From positions 1-64,000 of the forward strand of contig CAYYJQ010000003.1 in NCBI GenBank assembly GCA_964472295.1: a stretch of DNA of 64,000 nt. The letters run 5' to 3'. Made by a program: the position numbers and the translations under genes. The stretch is from JAJRZX01 sp964472295 (lineage in GTDB: Bacteria; Desulfobacterota; GWC2-55-46; JADFVP01). Positions 43,114 to 52,056 of the stretch are shown here, in pieces (position 1 is the stretch's first letter; each line of letters begins with the position of its first letter). Below the pieces are notes generated by a model, which saw only the letters and a program-made list of their open reading frames with translations, ran no database searches and had not been told where the DNA came from.

Positions 43114-44481
43114 ATGGCTGTTTCACTTGGCGAAAACCTCATGGAGGTAAGGAAGAGACTTAAACGCGCGGCCAGAAAGGCCGGGCGCGACATCTCGGAG
43201 ATAACCCTTATCACTGTCACCAAGACCATTGAGCCCAGGCTCATAAAAAAGGCCATAAAAGAAGGGCTCCGCGTCTTTGGGGAGAGTTACATACAGGAAG
43301 CCCAGGAAAAGATCAAAAAAATCGGCACAAAAGAAAAAAAATGGCACTTTATCGGCCACCTTCAGAAAAACAAGGCCCGCTTTGCCGTTGACCTCTTTGA
43401 CTGCATACACTCCGTTGACACGCCCGGTCTTGCCCGTGAACTCAACAAACGAGCCTCCCGCACCATAGACATCCTCATTCAGGTAAACATATCAGGCGAG
43501 AAGACAAAACACGGCGCCACACCTGACGAGGCCATCGAGATAGCGCGCCTCATGCCCTCGCTCAAGAACCTCAACTTCCGCGGCCTAATGGCCATTCCAC
43601 CTGCCGTTGACCCGCCCGAGCGCGCAAGACCCTACTTCATCACCCTCAGGAGGCTCGCCGAGCGCATCAACCGCGAACGCATACCCGGCGTGGTGGTCCA
43701 CGACCTCTCCATGGGCATGAGCGCTGACTTTGACATCGCCATTGAGGAAGGGGCCACCATGGTGCGCGTGGGCACGGCCATCTTCGGCCCAAGAGAGGTG
43801 GAAGAGAAAAAACCCGCGCCAAAGGCCGCCAGGAAAAAAACAAAATCAGCAAAAGAGCCCAAAAAGGCCGCGCCGACAAAGAAGGCCGCCGCCAAAAAAA
43901 CCGCTGCTCCTCCCAAGAAAAAACCCCTGAGCGCTAAAAAGACTTCTAAACCCGCCAAAAAAGCCGCTACCCCGAAAAAGACCACAACGCCTGCGAAGAA
44001 AAAAGCCCTGAGCGCAAAAAAGGCTTCTAAACCTGCTAAAAAGTCCCCTGCATCTGGCAAAAAGACGACCTCGGCTAAAAAGGCCGCTACAAAAAAGACG
44101 GGCGCGACTGCCCTGAAGAAAAAGGCGCCCGCCACAAAACCAACAAAGAAGGCCACCACGAAAAAGACTGCAAGAGCAAAGGCGACTGCCTCAACTAAAA
44201 AAAAGGCCGCGCCAAGCCCCAGGGCAGTAACTAAAAAGACTGCCGCGAAGAAGTCTGCCCCGAAAAAAACGGGCGCAACGACTGCGAATAAAAAAACCGC
44301 CAAGCCGGCTAAGAAGACCACGGCCGCGGATAAAAAGGCCGCCAAACCCGCTAAGAAGCCCCCTGCCGCGGATAAAAAGGCCTCAAGGAAAACCCCCGCC
44401 GCGCCGGCAACGAAGAAGGCCTCCGCCAAAAAGTCCAAGACCAACGCGGCAAGGGCCAAAAAGACCTCTTCTAAAAAATGA
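43114..44481 (+). CDS. yggS: PLP homeostasis protein YggS with a long histone-H1-like C-terminal tail
   Basis: Residues 1 to about 228 are a complete YggS/PLPBP barrel: the PLP lysine is in VTKTIEP, and ESYIQEAQEKI, WHFIGHLQKNK, IQVNISGE and LSMGMSADFDIAI follow, ending GTAIFGPRE. The family normally stops there. Here the frame runs on for about 225 residues of almost only K, A, T, P and S (repeats such as SAKKASKPAKK), like histone H1 or AlgP tails. The join is in frame with no stop or repeat boundary, and the end overlaps proC by 4 bases, so the tail is inside the operon. DNA or RNA binding is inference. Confidence 0.88.
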   Translation: MAVSLGENLMEVRKRLKRAARKAGRDISEITLITVTKTIEPRLIKKAIKEGLRVFGESYIQEAQEKIKKIGTKEKKWHFIGHLQKNKARFAVDLFDCIHSVDTPGLARELNKRASRTIDILIQVNISGEKTKHGATPDEAIEIARLMPSLKNLNFRGLMAIPPAVDPPERARPYFITLRRLAERINRERIPGVVVHDLSMGMSADFDIAIEEGATMVRVGTAIFGPREVEEKKPAPKAARKKTKSAKEPKKAAPTKKAAAKKTAAPPKKKPLSAKKTSKPAKKAATPKKTTTPAKKKALSAKKASKPAKKSPASGKKTTSAKKAATKKTGATALKKKAPATKPTKKATTKKTARAKATASTKKKAAPSPRAVTKKTAAKKSAPKKTGATTANKKTAKPAKKTTAADKKAAKPAKKPPAADKKASRKTPAAPATKKASAKKSKTNAARAKKTSSKK

Positions 44482-45344
44482 AGGACCAGACCCCAGCCAT
44501 AGGCTTCATCGGCTCTGGCAACATGGCCGAGGCAATCATCAAGGGTCTTATCTCAACGGGCACCGCCGAGCCCTCGCGCATCATCATCTCCGACCGCATG
44601 GAAGCGCGCCTCGTGCACATGGCAGGCGCCTACGAGGTAAAGATCTCCAACAGCAACGCCGAGGCCGCGAGGGAATCAGACGTAATTTTCATAGCCGTCA
44701 AACCCCCGGACGTGCCCGGGGTCCTACGCGCCATTGCCCCTGAGTTCAACGAAGTACCTCCCGCGAAAGAAGGCGCGGGTAAACTCCTCATAAGCATAGC
44801 CGCCGGCGTCACCACCACCAGCATCCTCGATTCCCTGAGAGAGGGCGGGCTAAACCTGCCCTTTATCCCCATTATCCGGGCCATGCCCAATATTCCCGTC
44901 ACCCTCGGAGAGGGCATGACAGCCCTTGTGCCCGGAACAGGCGCCGACGCGCGTGACATCGAGACAGCAGGCCGCCTCTTCAGCTCTGTTGGACGCGTCC
45001 TCACCATTGACGACGAGGGGCTCCTCGATGCCGTTACCGCCATTAGCGGAAGCGGGCCCGCCTACTTCTTCTACTTCATGGAGGCCCTTGTCCGCGCAGG
45101 CACGAAGGCAGGACTTCCCGAGGACACGGCAAGGGCCCTTGTGCTTCAGACCGCTGCCGGAGCCGCGGCAATGGCCATCAAGAGCGGTAAGGACATTGAG
45201 GAACTCCGGCGCATGGTCACCTCCCCCAATGGGACCACCGAGGCGGCCCTCAAGGTATTCTCGTCAACAAACTTTAATGAGGTGGTGGAAGAGGCCGTTA
45301 CCGCCGCCGCGAAGCGCTCAAGGGAACTCTCAAAGGGAGACTGA
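44478..45344 (+). CDS. proC: Pyrroline-5-carboxylate reductase
   Basis: Last step of proline synthesis. The 288-residue protein has N-terminal GFIGSGNMAEAI for NADPH, RAMPNIPVTLGEGM, and the C-terminal catalytic block SGSGPAYFFYFMEAL with SPNGTTEAAL. Its start overlaps yggS (ATGA), the usual yggS-proC pair. Confidence 0.95.
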   Translation: MKDQTPAIGFIGSGNMAEAIIKGLISTGTAEPSRIIISDRMEARLVHMAGAYEVKISNSNAEAARESDVIFIAVKPPDVPGVLRAIAPEFNEVPPAKEGAGKLLISIAAGVTTTSILDSLREGGLNLPFIPIIRAMPNIPVTLGEGMTALVPGTGADARDIETAGRLFSSVGRVLTIDDEGLLDAVTAISGSGPAYFFYFMEALVRAGTKAGLPEDTARALVLQTAAGAAAMAIKSGKDIEELRRMVTSPNGTTEAALKVFSSTNFNEVVEEAVTAAAKRSRELSKGD

Positions 45345-45384
45345 AACGGCAGACGAGGGAAAGGGGAAGGAAGGCTGGGCTGGG

Positions 45385-45447
45385 CTACGCCCGCCAGGAA
45401 GAAAAAACAAAGGATAAAGTCTGATAGGGTGGGCACTGCCCACCAGA
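45385..45447. repeat. Dispersed hairpin repeats (GGGTGGGC type)
   Basis: A GGGCTGGGC-GCCCGCC hairpin and a GGGTGGGCACTGCCCACC hairpin, in the gap between proC and the E1 alpha gene. Confidence 0.7.
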
Positions 45448-45487
45448 AAAAAGCAAGACCAAGACAAAGAAAACCAATTCCCCCTCC

Positions 45488-45516
45488 TTGACGGCCCCCT
45501 GAACCAGTGCTAAACT
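45488..45516 (+). promoter_or_regulatory. Sigma-70-like promoter giving a leaderless E1 transcript
   Basis: TTGACG (45488-45493), 17 bases, TAAACT (45511-45516), then 6 bases to the ATG at 45523. Transcription would start at or next to the start codon, and no ribosome site is present. Confidence 0.6.
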
Positions 45517-45522
45517 CTCCTC

Positions 45523-46593
45523 ATGCCCGAAAGAGTCATAAAGACATTTGAGGTCAAATTCCTCCAGATCATTGACGAGCAAGGCCGCGCTGACGAGGCG
45601 CTTCTCCCCCCTCTCTCTGATGAGGAGATACTCCGTCTCTACAGGGGCATGGTCCTCTCGCGCTCATTCAACCACATGGCCCTTGACCTCCAGCGCGAGG
45701 GTCGCATAGGCACATACGCCTCCATACTCGGACAGGAGGCCGCGGAGACAGGCTCTGCCCTCGCCCTCTCCGATAATGACTGGATATTCCCGTCATTCAG
45801 AGAGACGGGCGTCTTCCTTACGCGCCGATACCCGGCATGGCTCATGTACCGCTACTGGATGGGCGACGAGCGCGGCATGGAGGCCCCGGAGGGGCATAAC
45901 ATCTTTCCCATGAGCGTGCCCGTGGGGAGCCAGATTACCCACGCCGTTGGCGCGGCAATGGCCATGAAGATAAAGGGCGAAAAAAACGTCGCCGTGACAT
46001 ACTTTGGCGACGGCGGCTCGTCGCGCGGCGACTTTCACGAGGGCCTTAACTTCGCAGGCGTCTTCAAGGCCCCTGTAATATTCATCTGCCAGAACAACCA
46101 GTGGGCCATTTCCCTTCCGCGTAGCCGCCAGAGCGCCGCCGAGACCATCGCACAGAGGGCCTCTGGATACGGCATACCCGGAATACAGGTTGACGGAAAC
46201 GACGTTCTCGCCGTTTACAGGGCAACAACAGAGGCTGTGGAACGCGCCCGCGCGGGAGACGGCGCCACACTTATCGAGTGCTATACCTACCGCCTTGACG
46301 ACCACACCACGGCAGACGATTCCTCAAGATACAGGACAGATGAAGAGGTCGCCAAATGGAAGGAAAGAGACCCCCTGAAGAGGTTCAGGCTATTCCTTCG
46401 TGACAGGGGCACCCTTACCGAGGACATTGAAGAGGCCATAAAGCGCGAGGTGGAAGAAGAAATAAAGTCTGCCGTAAAAGAGGCCGAGGCCTTTGGCGCG
46501 CCCGAGCCCTCGGACATAATAAGATATACATCAGCCAAACTCAGCAGAAGACAGAAAAAAGAGATGAAGGCCCTTGGATGGGAAAGAGAATAA
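45523..46593 (+). CDS. pdhA: 2-oxoacid (pyruvate) dehydrogenase E1 component, alpha subunit
   Basis: Thiamine diphosphate-binding subunit of 356 residues. The TPP motif starts GDGGSSRGDFHEGLNFAG and ends QNNQWAIS; YRLDDHTTADDSSRYR matches the phosphorylation-loop region. It could serve pyruvate or branched-chain oxoacids; the sequence alone does not settle this. It overlaps the beta gene by 16 bases. Confidence 0.9.
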   Translation: MPERVIKTFEVKFLQIIDEQGRADEALLPPLSDEEILRLYRGMVLSRSFNHMALDLQREGRIGTYASILGQEAAETGSALALSDNDWIFPSFRETGVFLTRRYPAWLMYRYWMGDERGMEAPEGHNIFPMSVPVGSQITHAVGAAMAMKIKGEKNVAVTYFGDGGSSRGDFHEGLNFAGVFKAPVIFICQNNQWAISLPRSRQSAAETIAQRASGYGIPGIQVDGNDVLAVYRATTEAVERARAGDGATLIECYTYRLDDHTTADDSSRYRTDEEVAKWKERDPLKRFRLFLRDRGTLTEDIEEAIKREVEEEIKSAVKEAEAFGAPEPSDIIRYTSAKLSRRQKKEMKALGWERE

Positions 46594-47543
46594 CCATTGT
46601 TCAGGCCATAAACGAGGCCCTTTCAGAGGAGATGGAGCGGAACCCCGGCGTAGTTATCCTCGGCGAGGACATCGGCGTTGACGGCGGCGTATTCCGCGTC
46701 ACAGAAGGGCTCCTTGAAAAATTCGGCCCGGAGCGCGTAATGGATACGCCCCTTGCCGAGCTCGCCATTGTGGGAACCGCCATAGGCATGGCCGTCTACG
46801 GCCTCCGGCCCATAGCCGAGATACAGTTCATGGGCTTTACCTACGGGGCCTTTGAGCAGATATTCTCGCACGCAACGCGCATACGCTCGCGATCGCGGGG
46901 CCGCTTTACCTGCCCCCTTGTCATAAGGACCCCTTACGGCATAGGTATCAGGGCCCCTGAACTCCACAGCGAGTCCACAGAAGCGGTTTACAGCCACATG
47001 CCCGGGCTCAAGGTCGTTGTGCCCTCTACACCCTATAACGCAAAGGGACTCCTGAAATCCGCCATACGCGACGACGACCCCGTGCTCTTCATGGAGCCCG
47101 CAAGCATCTACCGCGCCATAAAGACAGAGATACCTTCAGAGGATTACGCCCTGCCCCTTGGAAAGGCCGCGGTCCTTCAGGAAGGCCGCGACATTACCGT
47201 TATCTCCTGGGGGGCCATGCTCCACAGGGCCATGACCGCGGCAGAGGGCCTTGACGCCGAGATTATAGACCTCATGACCCTGAAACCATTTGACGAGGAG
47301 ACAGTCCTTGAGTCCGTGAAAAAAACGGGACGCCTCGTCATAGTGCACGAGGCCACGAAGAACTGCGGCCTTGGCGCCGAGATAGCGGCCCTTGTCTCCG
47401 AGGAGGCGCTCTTTTCTCTGAAGGCACCTGTCTTGAGAATAGCGGGCCCCGAGGCCGTGACACCCATGGCAAGGCTCGAAGATGAGTATGTGCCAAGTGT
47501 CGAGAGGATACGCAAGGCCCTCGAAGAGGTAATGAAGTACTGA
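46578..47543 (+). CDS. pdhB: 2-oxoacid (pyruvate) dehydrogenase E1 component, beta subunit
   Basis: A 321-residue partner of the alpha subunit: GEDIGVDGGVFRVTEGL, DTPLAELAIVGTAIGMA and FGPERVMDTP are E1-beta signatures, and a C-terminal transketolase domain closes the fold (HEATKNCGLGAEIAAL). The start lies inside the end of the alpha gene. Confidence 0.93.
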   Translation: MGKRITIVQAINEALSEEMERNPGVVILGEDIGVDGGVFRVTEGLLEKFGPERVMDTPLAELAIVGTAIGMAVYGLRPIAEIQFMGFTYGAFEQIFSHATRIRSRSRGRFTCPLVIRTPYGIGIRAPELHSESTEAVYSHMPGLKVVVPSTPYNAKGLLKSAIRDDDPVLFMEPASIYRAIKTEIPSEDYALPLGKAAVLQEGRDITVISWGAMLHRAMTAAEGLDAEIIDLMTLKPFDEETVLESVKKTGRLVIVHEATKNCGLGAEIAALVSEEALFSLKAPVLRIAGPEAVTPMARLEDEYVPSVERIRKALEEVMKY

Positions 47544-47567
47544 GTGGAGTTAATACAATAATTTCGG

Positions 47568-47804
47568 CTTTCTTTTAAAAAAGAAAGCCTGGCAAAGAAA
47601 ACTGATGCCAAGCCGCGCGAAGCGCGGCTTGGGAAAGATTAACTTCTATTTGTTGGCTTTCGCTTCGCTCTACCCAACAATTGGTTTTCTTTGTCTTAAA
47701 GGATTTTCGTATTATAGATGTTGAAAATGCACCTTCAATTGGAAAAAAATTTTCCCAATTGGTTTTCTTTATCTTACTTTCTTTTTTCCAAAAAAAAAGT
47801 AAGG
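47568..47804. repeat. Cluster of dispersed hairpin repeats
   Basis: An inverted hairpin unit at 47568-47601, a partial GGTTTTCTTTGTCTTAAAGG unit near 47680 and a full unit at 47757-47804, with a GCCGCGCGAAGCGCGGC palindrome at about 47612-47628. All lie between the E1 beta and E2 genes. Confidence 0.75.
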
Positions 47805-47894
47805 AAATCTTTTTTCTTTCTTTGTCTTTTTCAACGGCCAGGGGCCGTTGAAAGCACACCCCTTTCTTCTTTCTTTCAAATAAGGAGGTTTTTC

Positions 47895-49220
47895 ATGCCT
47901 TTTTACTTCAAGTTACCTGACCTTGGCGAGGGCATAAAAGAGGGCGAAGTTGTAAAGTGGCATGTCAGCGAGGGCGACCTTGTCGAAGAGCACCAGGTCA
48001 TCATGGAGGTGGAGACTGACAAGGCCATTGTGGAGGTCCCCTCTCCAAAGAAGGGAAAGGTAATAAAACTTGACAAGGCCGAGGGCGAGACCGTCCTTGT
48101 CGGCGAGGTCCTCCTTACCATAGAGACAGGAAAAGAAGGTGCTGAAGAGTCCACACCAGCCCCTTCAGCTCCCCTCGCTGAAGAAGAGGCAAAGGCCGGG
48201 CCCTCGCCCGCTGCCCCCGAGGAAGAAGAAGGCGGGGCCTCTGTTGTGGGCAAACTCCCGCCCTCAATAGGCGTCCTCGCCTCTCCAAAGGCGCGCGCCC
48301 TCGCAAGGGAACGCGGAGTTGACCTTAATAAGGCTACGGGCACCGGGCCAGGAGGCATTATCACAGAGGCCGATGTCCTGGCCGCGGGAGGCGGCACGGC
48401 TCCGGCGAAACCTAGGCCATCGCCTCCTGCCGCGCCCGTTCCTCCTCCGCCGTCCCCTGCGCCGCACCACGCGCCGCCTGTCCCCCCGCCTGTTGGTGAG
48501 GACCACGACCCCTGGGGCCCGGTGGAGCGAGTGCCCTTTCGCGGCATAAGAAAGAGCATTTCCCGTAACCTCCTTGCCTCGCAGAGGAACACGGCCTCTG
48601 TAACGGGCATGGACGACGCCGATGTCACGGACCTCTGGAACCTCCGCAACCGCGAGAAAGAGGGGGCCGCGAAAAAGGGCATTACCCTTACCTTTCTACC
48701 CTTTTTCATGAAGGCCGTGCGCCATGCCATCGAGAGCCACCCCTTTCTTAACGGCTCTGTGGACGAAGAGCGCGGCGAAATAATCCTGAAAAAATACTTT
48801 AACGTGGGCGTGGCCGTGGATACGCCCGACGGGCTCATGGTGGCAGTGCTCAGCGATGTCGACAAAAAGACCATACTTGAGATTGCCGTGGAACTCCAGG
48901 AACTCAGCGAAAAGGCCCGCGAGCGCAAAATAACGTTAAAGGAGTTAAAGGGCTCCACCTTTACCATTACAAACTACGGGTCCTTTGGCGGAAGATACTC
49001 AACCCCCATAATAAACTACCCGGACATTGCCATACTCGGCACGGGCAGAATTACAGAGCGCCCATGGATACACGGCGGTAAGATTGTCCCGCGCATGATT
49101 CTCCCGCTTTCGCTCACCTTTGATCACAGGGTGGTGGACGGCATCGAGGCCTCGACCTTTCTGGCCCGCGTCAAGGAGTATCTCGAAGACCCGGACCTTA
49201 TATTCATAGAGAGCGCGTAA
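47895..49220 (+). CDS. pdhC: Dihydrolipoamide acyltransferase E2 component
   Basis: A 441-residue E2 subunit. The lipoyl domain (2-78) has the lipoylated K43 in ETDKAIVEV; a flexible E/A/P-rich linker follows; the peripheral-subunit-binding domain (about 120-160) has SPKARALARERGVDL; a P/A linker leads to the catalytic domain with FRGIRKSIS and the active site DHRVVDG. ATG at 47895 with AAGGAGG 6 bases upstream was chosen over frames extending back through repeat DNA. No E3 gene is adjacent. Confidence 0.95.
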   Translation: MPFYFKLPDLGEGIKEGEVVKWHVSEGDLVEEHQVIMEVETDKAIVEVPSPKKGKVIKLDKAEGETVLVGEVLLTIETGKEGAEESTPAPSAPLAEEEAKAGPSPAAPEEEEGGASVVGKLPPSIGVLASPKARALARERGVDLNKATGTGPGGIITEADVLAAGGGTAPAKPRPSPPAAPVPPPPSPAPHHAPPVPPPVGEDHDPWGPVERVPFRGIRKSISRNLLASQRNTASVTGMDDADVTDLWNLRNREKEGAAKKGITLTFLPFFMKAVRHAIESHPFLNGSVDEERGEIILKKYFNVGVAVDTPDGLMVAVLSDVDKKTILEIAVELQELSEKARERKITLKELKGSTFTITNYGSFGGRYSTPIINYPDIAILGTGRITERPWIHGGKIVPRMILPLSLTFDHRVVDGIEASTFLARVKEYLEDPDLIFIESA

Positions 49221-49230
49221 GGGAAGTTTA

Positions 49231-49274
49231 CCGATTTTCTTTGCCCCACTTTCTTTTTTCCAAAAGAAAGTGGG
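49231..49274. repeat. Dispersed hairpin repeat (GGTTTTCTTTG type)
   Basis: Degenerate GATTTTCTTTGCCCCAC, then arms CACTTTCTTTT and AAAAGAAAGTG, between E2 and the amidotransferase gene. Confidence 0.75.
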
Positions 49275-49316
49275 AAAATATCTTTTCTCTTCCCTTGCCG
49301 CCTTTTACCATAGGGG

Positions 49317-50189
49317 GTGATTCTCATCTGCCGCTTTGTCCTTTATCTTGGCTCCGACATTTCCATCAGTTCCCTTGTGACAGAGCCAGTAAACTCAATC
49401 ATACACCAGAGTTATCACAGCCTTGAGCGTGAAGAGCCCCTTAACGGCGACGGCTTCGGACTTGCCTGGTATCCCTCTGACCCCGAGGCCGAGCCCGCTG
49501 TCTTCAAGGACATTACCCCGGCCTGGAACAACATGAACCTTCTGAACCTTGCCCGCGTCATTACGAGCACCTGCGTCCTGGCCCATGTCCGCGCCGCTAC
49601 GCCGGGCCTGCCTGTCATACAACTCAACTGCCACCCCTTTGTCCTCGGACGCTTCGCCTTCATGCACAACGGACGGGTGGGAGGCTTCCAGCGCATCAGG
49701 CGCGCCCTCATGGACCGCCTGAGCGACAGGGCCTATAGCGCCATTGCAGGCTCCACGGACTCGGAGTTCCTCTTTGCTCTCTTTCTCGACCTCTACACAA
49801 AAGTAGTGGATGACGAGGGCGAAGAAGGAGACTCCGCCATCTGCCGCGCCCTTGGAGAGACCATAAGAGAGGTGGAACGCCTGAAGTACGAGGCAGGCGT
49901 TGCGGAGCCGTCTTTTCTGAACCTCGCCGTGACAGACGGCATGAGGGCGGCAATATCAAGGTATGTGAGCGGCACGGAAGAGAACGCCAATACGCTCTAT
50001 GTCCATGCAGGCGGAACCTGCGAATGCACGAGAAACAGACTCCACCTCGTGCAGAACGGCGGACCGAGAAAGGCCGTAATAGTCGCCTCCGAACCCCTTA
50101 CCGAAGAGGACGAGTGGATGGAAGTGCCCGGCGATAATACCCTCGTTATCAGCGAAGACCTCCATATCGAACTCGCGCCCATTATATGA
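49317..50189 (+). CDS. Class II glutamine amidotransferase (YafJ-like)
   Basis: An N-terminal-nucleophile amidotransferase domain of 290 residues: CRFVLYLG, GDGFGLAWY, AHVRAATPG, NCHPFV and FMHNGRVGGF. The catalytic cysteine must be residue 2 after the start. The only usual start codon, GTG at 49317, puts it at residue 5 and itself lies inside an AGGGGGTGAT ribosome site. The codon just before TGC is ATC (49326-49328), properly spaced from that site, so AUC is probably the real start. The substrate is unknown. Confidence 0.85.
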   Translation: MILICRFVLYLGSDISISSLVTEPVNSIIHQSYHSLEREEPLNGDGFGLAWYPSDPEAEPAVFKDITPAWNNMNLLNLARVITSTCVLAHVRAATPGLPVIQLNCHPFVLGRFAFMHNGRVGGFQRIRRALMDRLSDRAYSAIAGSTDSEFLFALFLDLYTKVVDDEGEEGDSAICRALGETIREVERLKYEAGVAEPSFLNLAVTDGMRAAISRYVSGTEENANTLYVHAGGTCECTRNRLHLVQNGGPRKAVIVASEPLTEEDEWMEVPGDNTLVISEDLHIELAPII

Positions 50190-50215
50190 AGTGAAAAAAG
50201 GATAGATAAAGGGAA

Positions 50216-50287
50216 AGGGGCGGGCGGACTTCGCCCGCCAAAAGACAAAAGAGAAAGAATCGAAGGGTGGGCACTGCCCACCAAAAA
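50216..50287. repeat. Dispersed hairpin repeats (GGGCGGGC and GGGTGGGC types)
   Basis: GGGCGGGC-TTC-GCCCGCC at 50218 and GGGTGGGCACTGCCCACC at 50265, between convergent genes. Confidence 0.75.
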
Positions 50288-50297
50288 AACCCCTATT

Positions 50298-52055
50298 TCA
50301 GCGCTCCCCCTCCCTTGCCAAAAATTCCCGCGCCTCATTAAGCCCAAGCCCAGCGGCCCGGCCCATGACCGCCATGGCCTTCTCTCTCTGCCCTACCTCC
50401 ATATACGAGAGCCCAAGATTATATAAGGCCGCCGCGTTCTTTGGCGAAAGGGCCGTGGCCCTCTCAAGATCTGTGATGGCCCGTGCGTAATCACCAAGGC
50501 CCATGAAGGCCGCGCCCCTGTTAAGAAAGGCCTTGGCGCTCGACGGGTCGATGGCAAGGGCCTCGTTAAAGTCCTTTATGGCCCGTCCGTAAAGAGACGA
50601 CTCGCCGTAAATTATGCCGCGGTTGATATAGGCATCAACAAAAGACGGACTAATGGCAAGGGCTTGGTCATAGTCAGAAAGGGCCTTCTGGAGTTCCCCT
50701 TTCGCGTCATAGGCAAGCCCACGGTTGTTATAGGGGATGGCCGCGCGCTCCGGGTAGAGGTCTATGGCCCGGGTCATGAGGCTTATGGAGTCATGCCAGA
50801 TACGCCCCTGCCTTATGGTAATGATTCCAAGAATAATGACGATTATGGCCGGAAGTATAAGGACCTTTATCCACGCTCCGTTGCTTTTATCTTTCTTGAA
50901 AATCCCTCCAGAGACCACGCCAAAGAGCATGAAAAAACCCATGGTGGGTATGTAGGCGTATCTGTCGGCAGAGGCCTGCCCGCCGACAGTTACAAGGCCC
51001 GACACAGGGAGAAGCGTCACGAGATAAAAGGCCCAGAGCGCAAGGGGCCACCTCTTTTTTTGCCTGAGGGCAAAAAAGGTGACGAGGGTGACGAGAATGA
51101 TAAAGGCAAGGGAGCCAAGAAAAGCCCCGGATAAGAGGTTTGTCCTGAAGGGAAGGGGGTAATAGGGCGAGAGGTTTACGGGGAGTATGAGTTTGTAGAT
51201 ATAAAAGACAACAGCGCGCACAGCGATGTAGAGGCGCGTGGCAGGAGAATGTGTCTCAAGGCCGCGGAGCCCGCCGCCCGCGCGCTGGGCCCAGAGGGTA
51301 AGAATGGCCGAGGCCGCGCTGAGGGCGAAGAAGGGGACCTTCTCGATAATAAGGGCCGGAAGGCCCTTATCCGGCCTCTCAAGGGGATAATAATCGAGTA
51401 TAAGGAGGACCACGGGAAGGGTTATGGCCATGGGCTTACTCAAGAGGGCGAGAATGAAGAAAAGTATGGTGAGGCCATAGAGCGGGGCCTTCTTAACGCT
51501 GGAGCCGTATCTTGTGTACGAGAGTATGGAGAGGAGAAAGAAAAAGGCCGAGAGTACGTCCTTTCGCTCCGAGACCCAGGCCACTGATTCAACGTGCAGG
51601 GGGTGCGCGGCAAAGGCAAGGGCCGCGATAAAGGCCCCTGCCCCCCTGCCAGGCCCGAGGTCCTCACCTCCCTTACCTGCCCTGCACATAAGCGCCCCTG
51701 CGAGAAGGAAAAACAGGGCAGAGTTCAGGCCGTGTAGCACGATGCTTGTAAGGTGATGGCCCCATGGGCTGAGGCCAAAGAGGGCGTAGTCCAGCGTATG
51801 GGAGAGGAGGGTGAGGGGATGATAGTTCGAGGCAACGACAGCGGTGAAAATCCAGCGGATGTCAAGGGAACGGATATGGGGGTTCTGGTACACATAGAGC
51901 GGATCGTCCCAGTTGACAAAGCCGTTTTTGAGGATTGGCAGGAATATTCCAATGGCGAAGACAAAGACAATGGCGGCCATGAGGGCATATTTTCCCGCTA
52001 AGCCCGGCCGCTCCCCCCTATCCCTGCCGCCCATTTTTTTATACCCCTCGTTCAT
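50298..52055 (-). CDS. TMTC-like membrane protein with C-terminal TPR (paralog 1)
   Basis: A 585-residue protein: about 10 to 12 membrane helices (residues 25-430) followed by four TPRs (about 440-575). The first periplasmic loop has FVNWDDPLYVYQNPHIRSLD, and NYHPLTLLSHTLDYALFG follows, as in the DUF1736/TMTC family of GT-C-type glycosyltransferases, where the acidic pair is catalytic. ATG at 52055 starts one base after the stop of paralog 2; the frame extends further upstream but inside that gene. The substrate is unknown. Confidence 0.82.
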   Translation of the reverse strand: MNEGYKKMGGRDRGERPGLAGKYALMAAIVFVFAIGIFLPILKNGFVNWDDPLYVYQNPHIRSLDIRWIFTAVVASNYHPLTLLSHTLDYALFGLSPWGHHLTSIVLHGLNSALFFLLAGALMCRAGKGGEDLGPGRGAGAFIAALAFAAHPLHVESVAWVSERKDVLSAFFFLLSILSYTRYGSSVKKAPLYGLTILFFILALLSKPMAITLPVVLLILDYYPLERPDKGLPALIIEKVPFFALSAASAILTLWAQRAGGGLRGLETHSPATRLYIAVRAVVFYIYKLILPVNLSPYYPLPFRTNLLSGAFLGSLAFIILVTLVTFFALRQKKRWPLALWAFYLVTLLPVSGLVTVGGQASADRYAYIPTMGFFMLFGVVSGGIFKKDKSNGAWIKVLILPAIIVIILGIITIRQGRIWHDSISLMTRAIDLYPERAAIPYNNRGLAYDAKGELQKALSDYDQALAISPSFVDAYINRGIIYGESSLYGRAIKDFNEALAIDPSSAKAFLNRGAAFMGLGDYARAITDLERATALSPKNAAALYNLGLSYMEVGQREKAMAVMGRAAGLGLNEAREFLAREGER

Positions 52056-52056
52056 C

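Noticed and set aside
43632..44459. 275-codon minus-strand frame rich in A, F, L and V opposite the YggS tail
   Set aside because: It looks like a membrane protein only because the complement of Lys/Ala codons reads as Phe/Leu/Ala. The plus strand continues a conserved gene and overlaps proC correctly.
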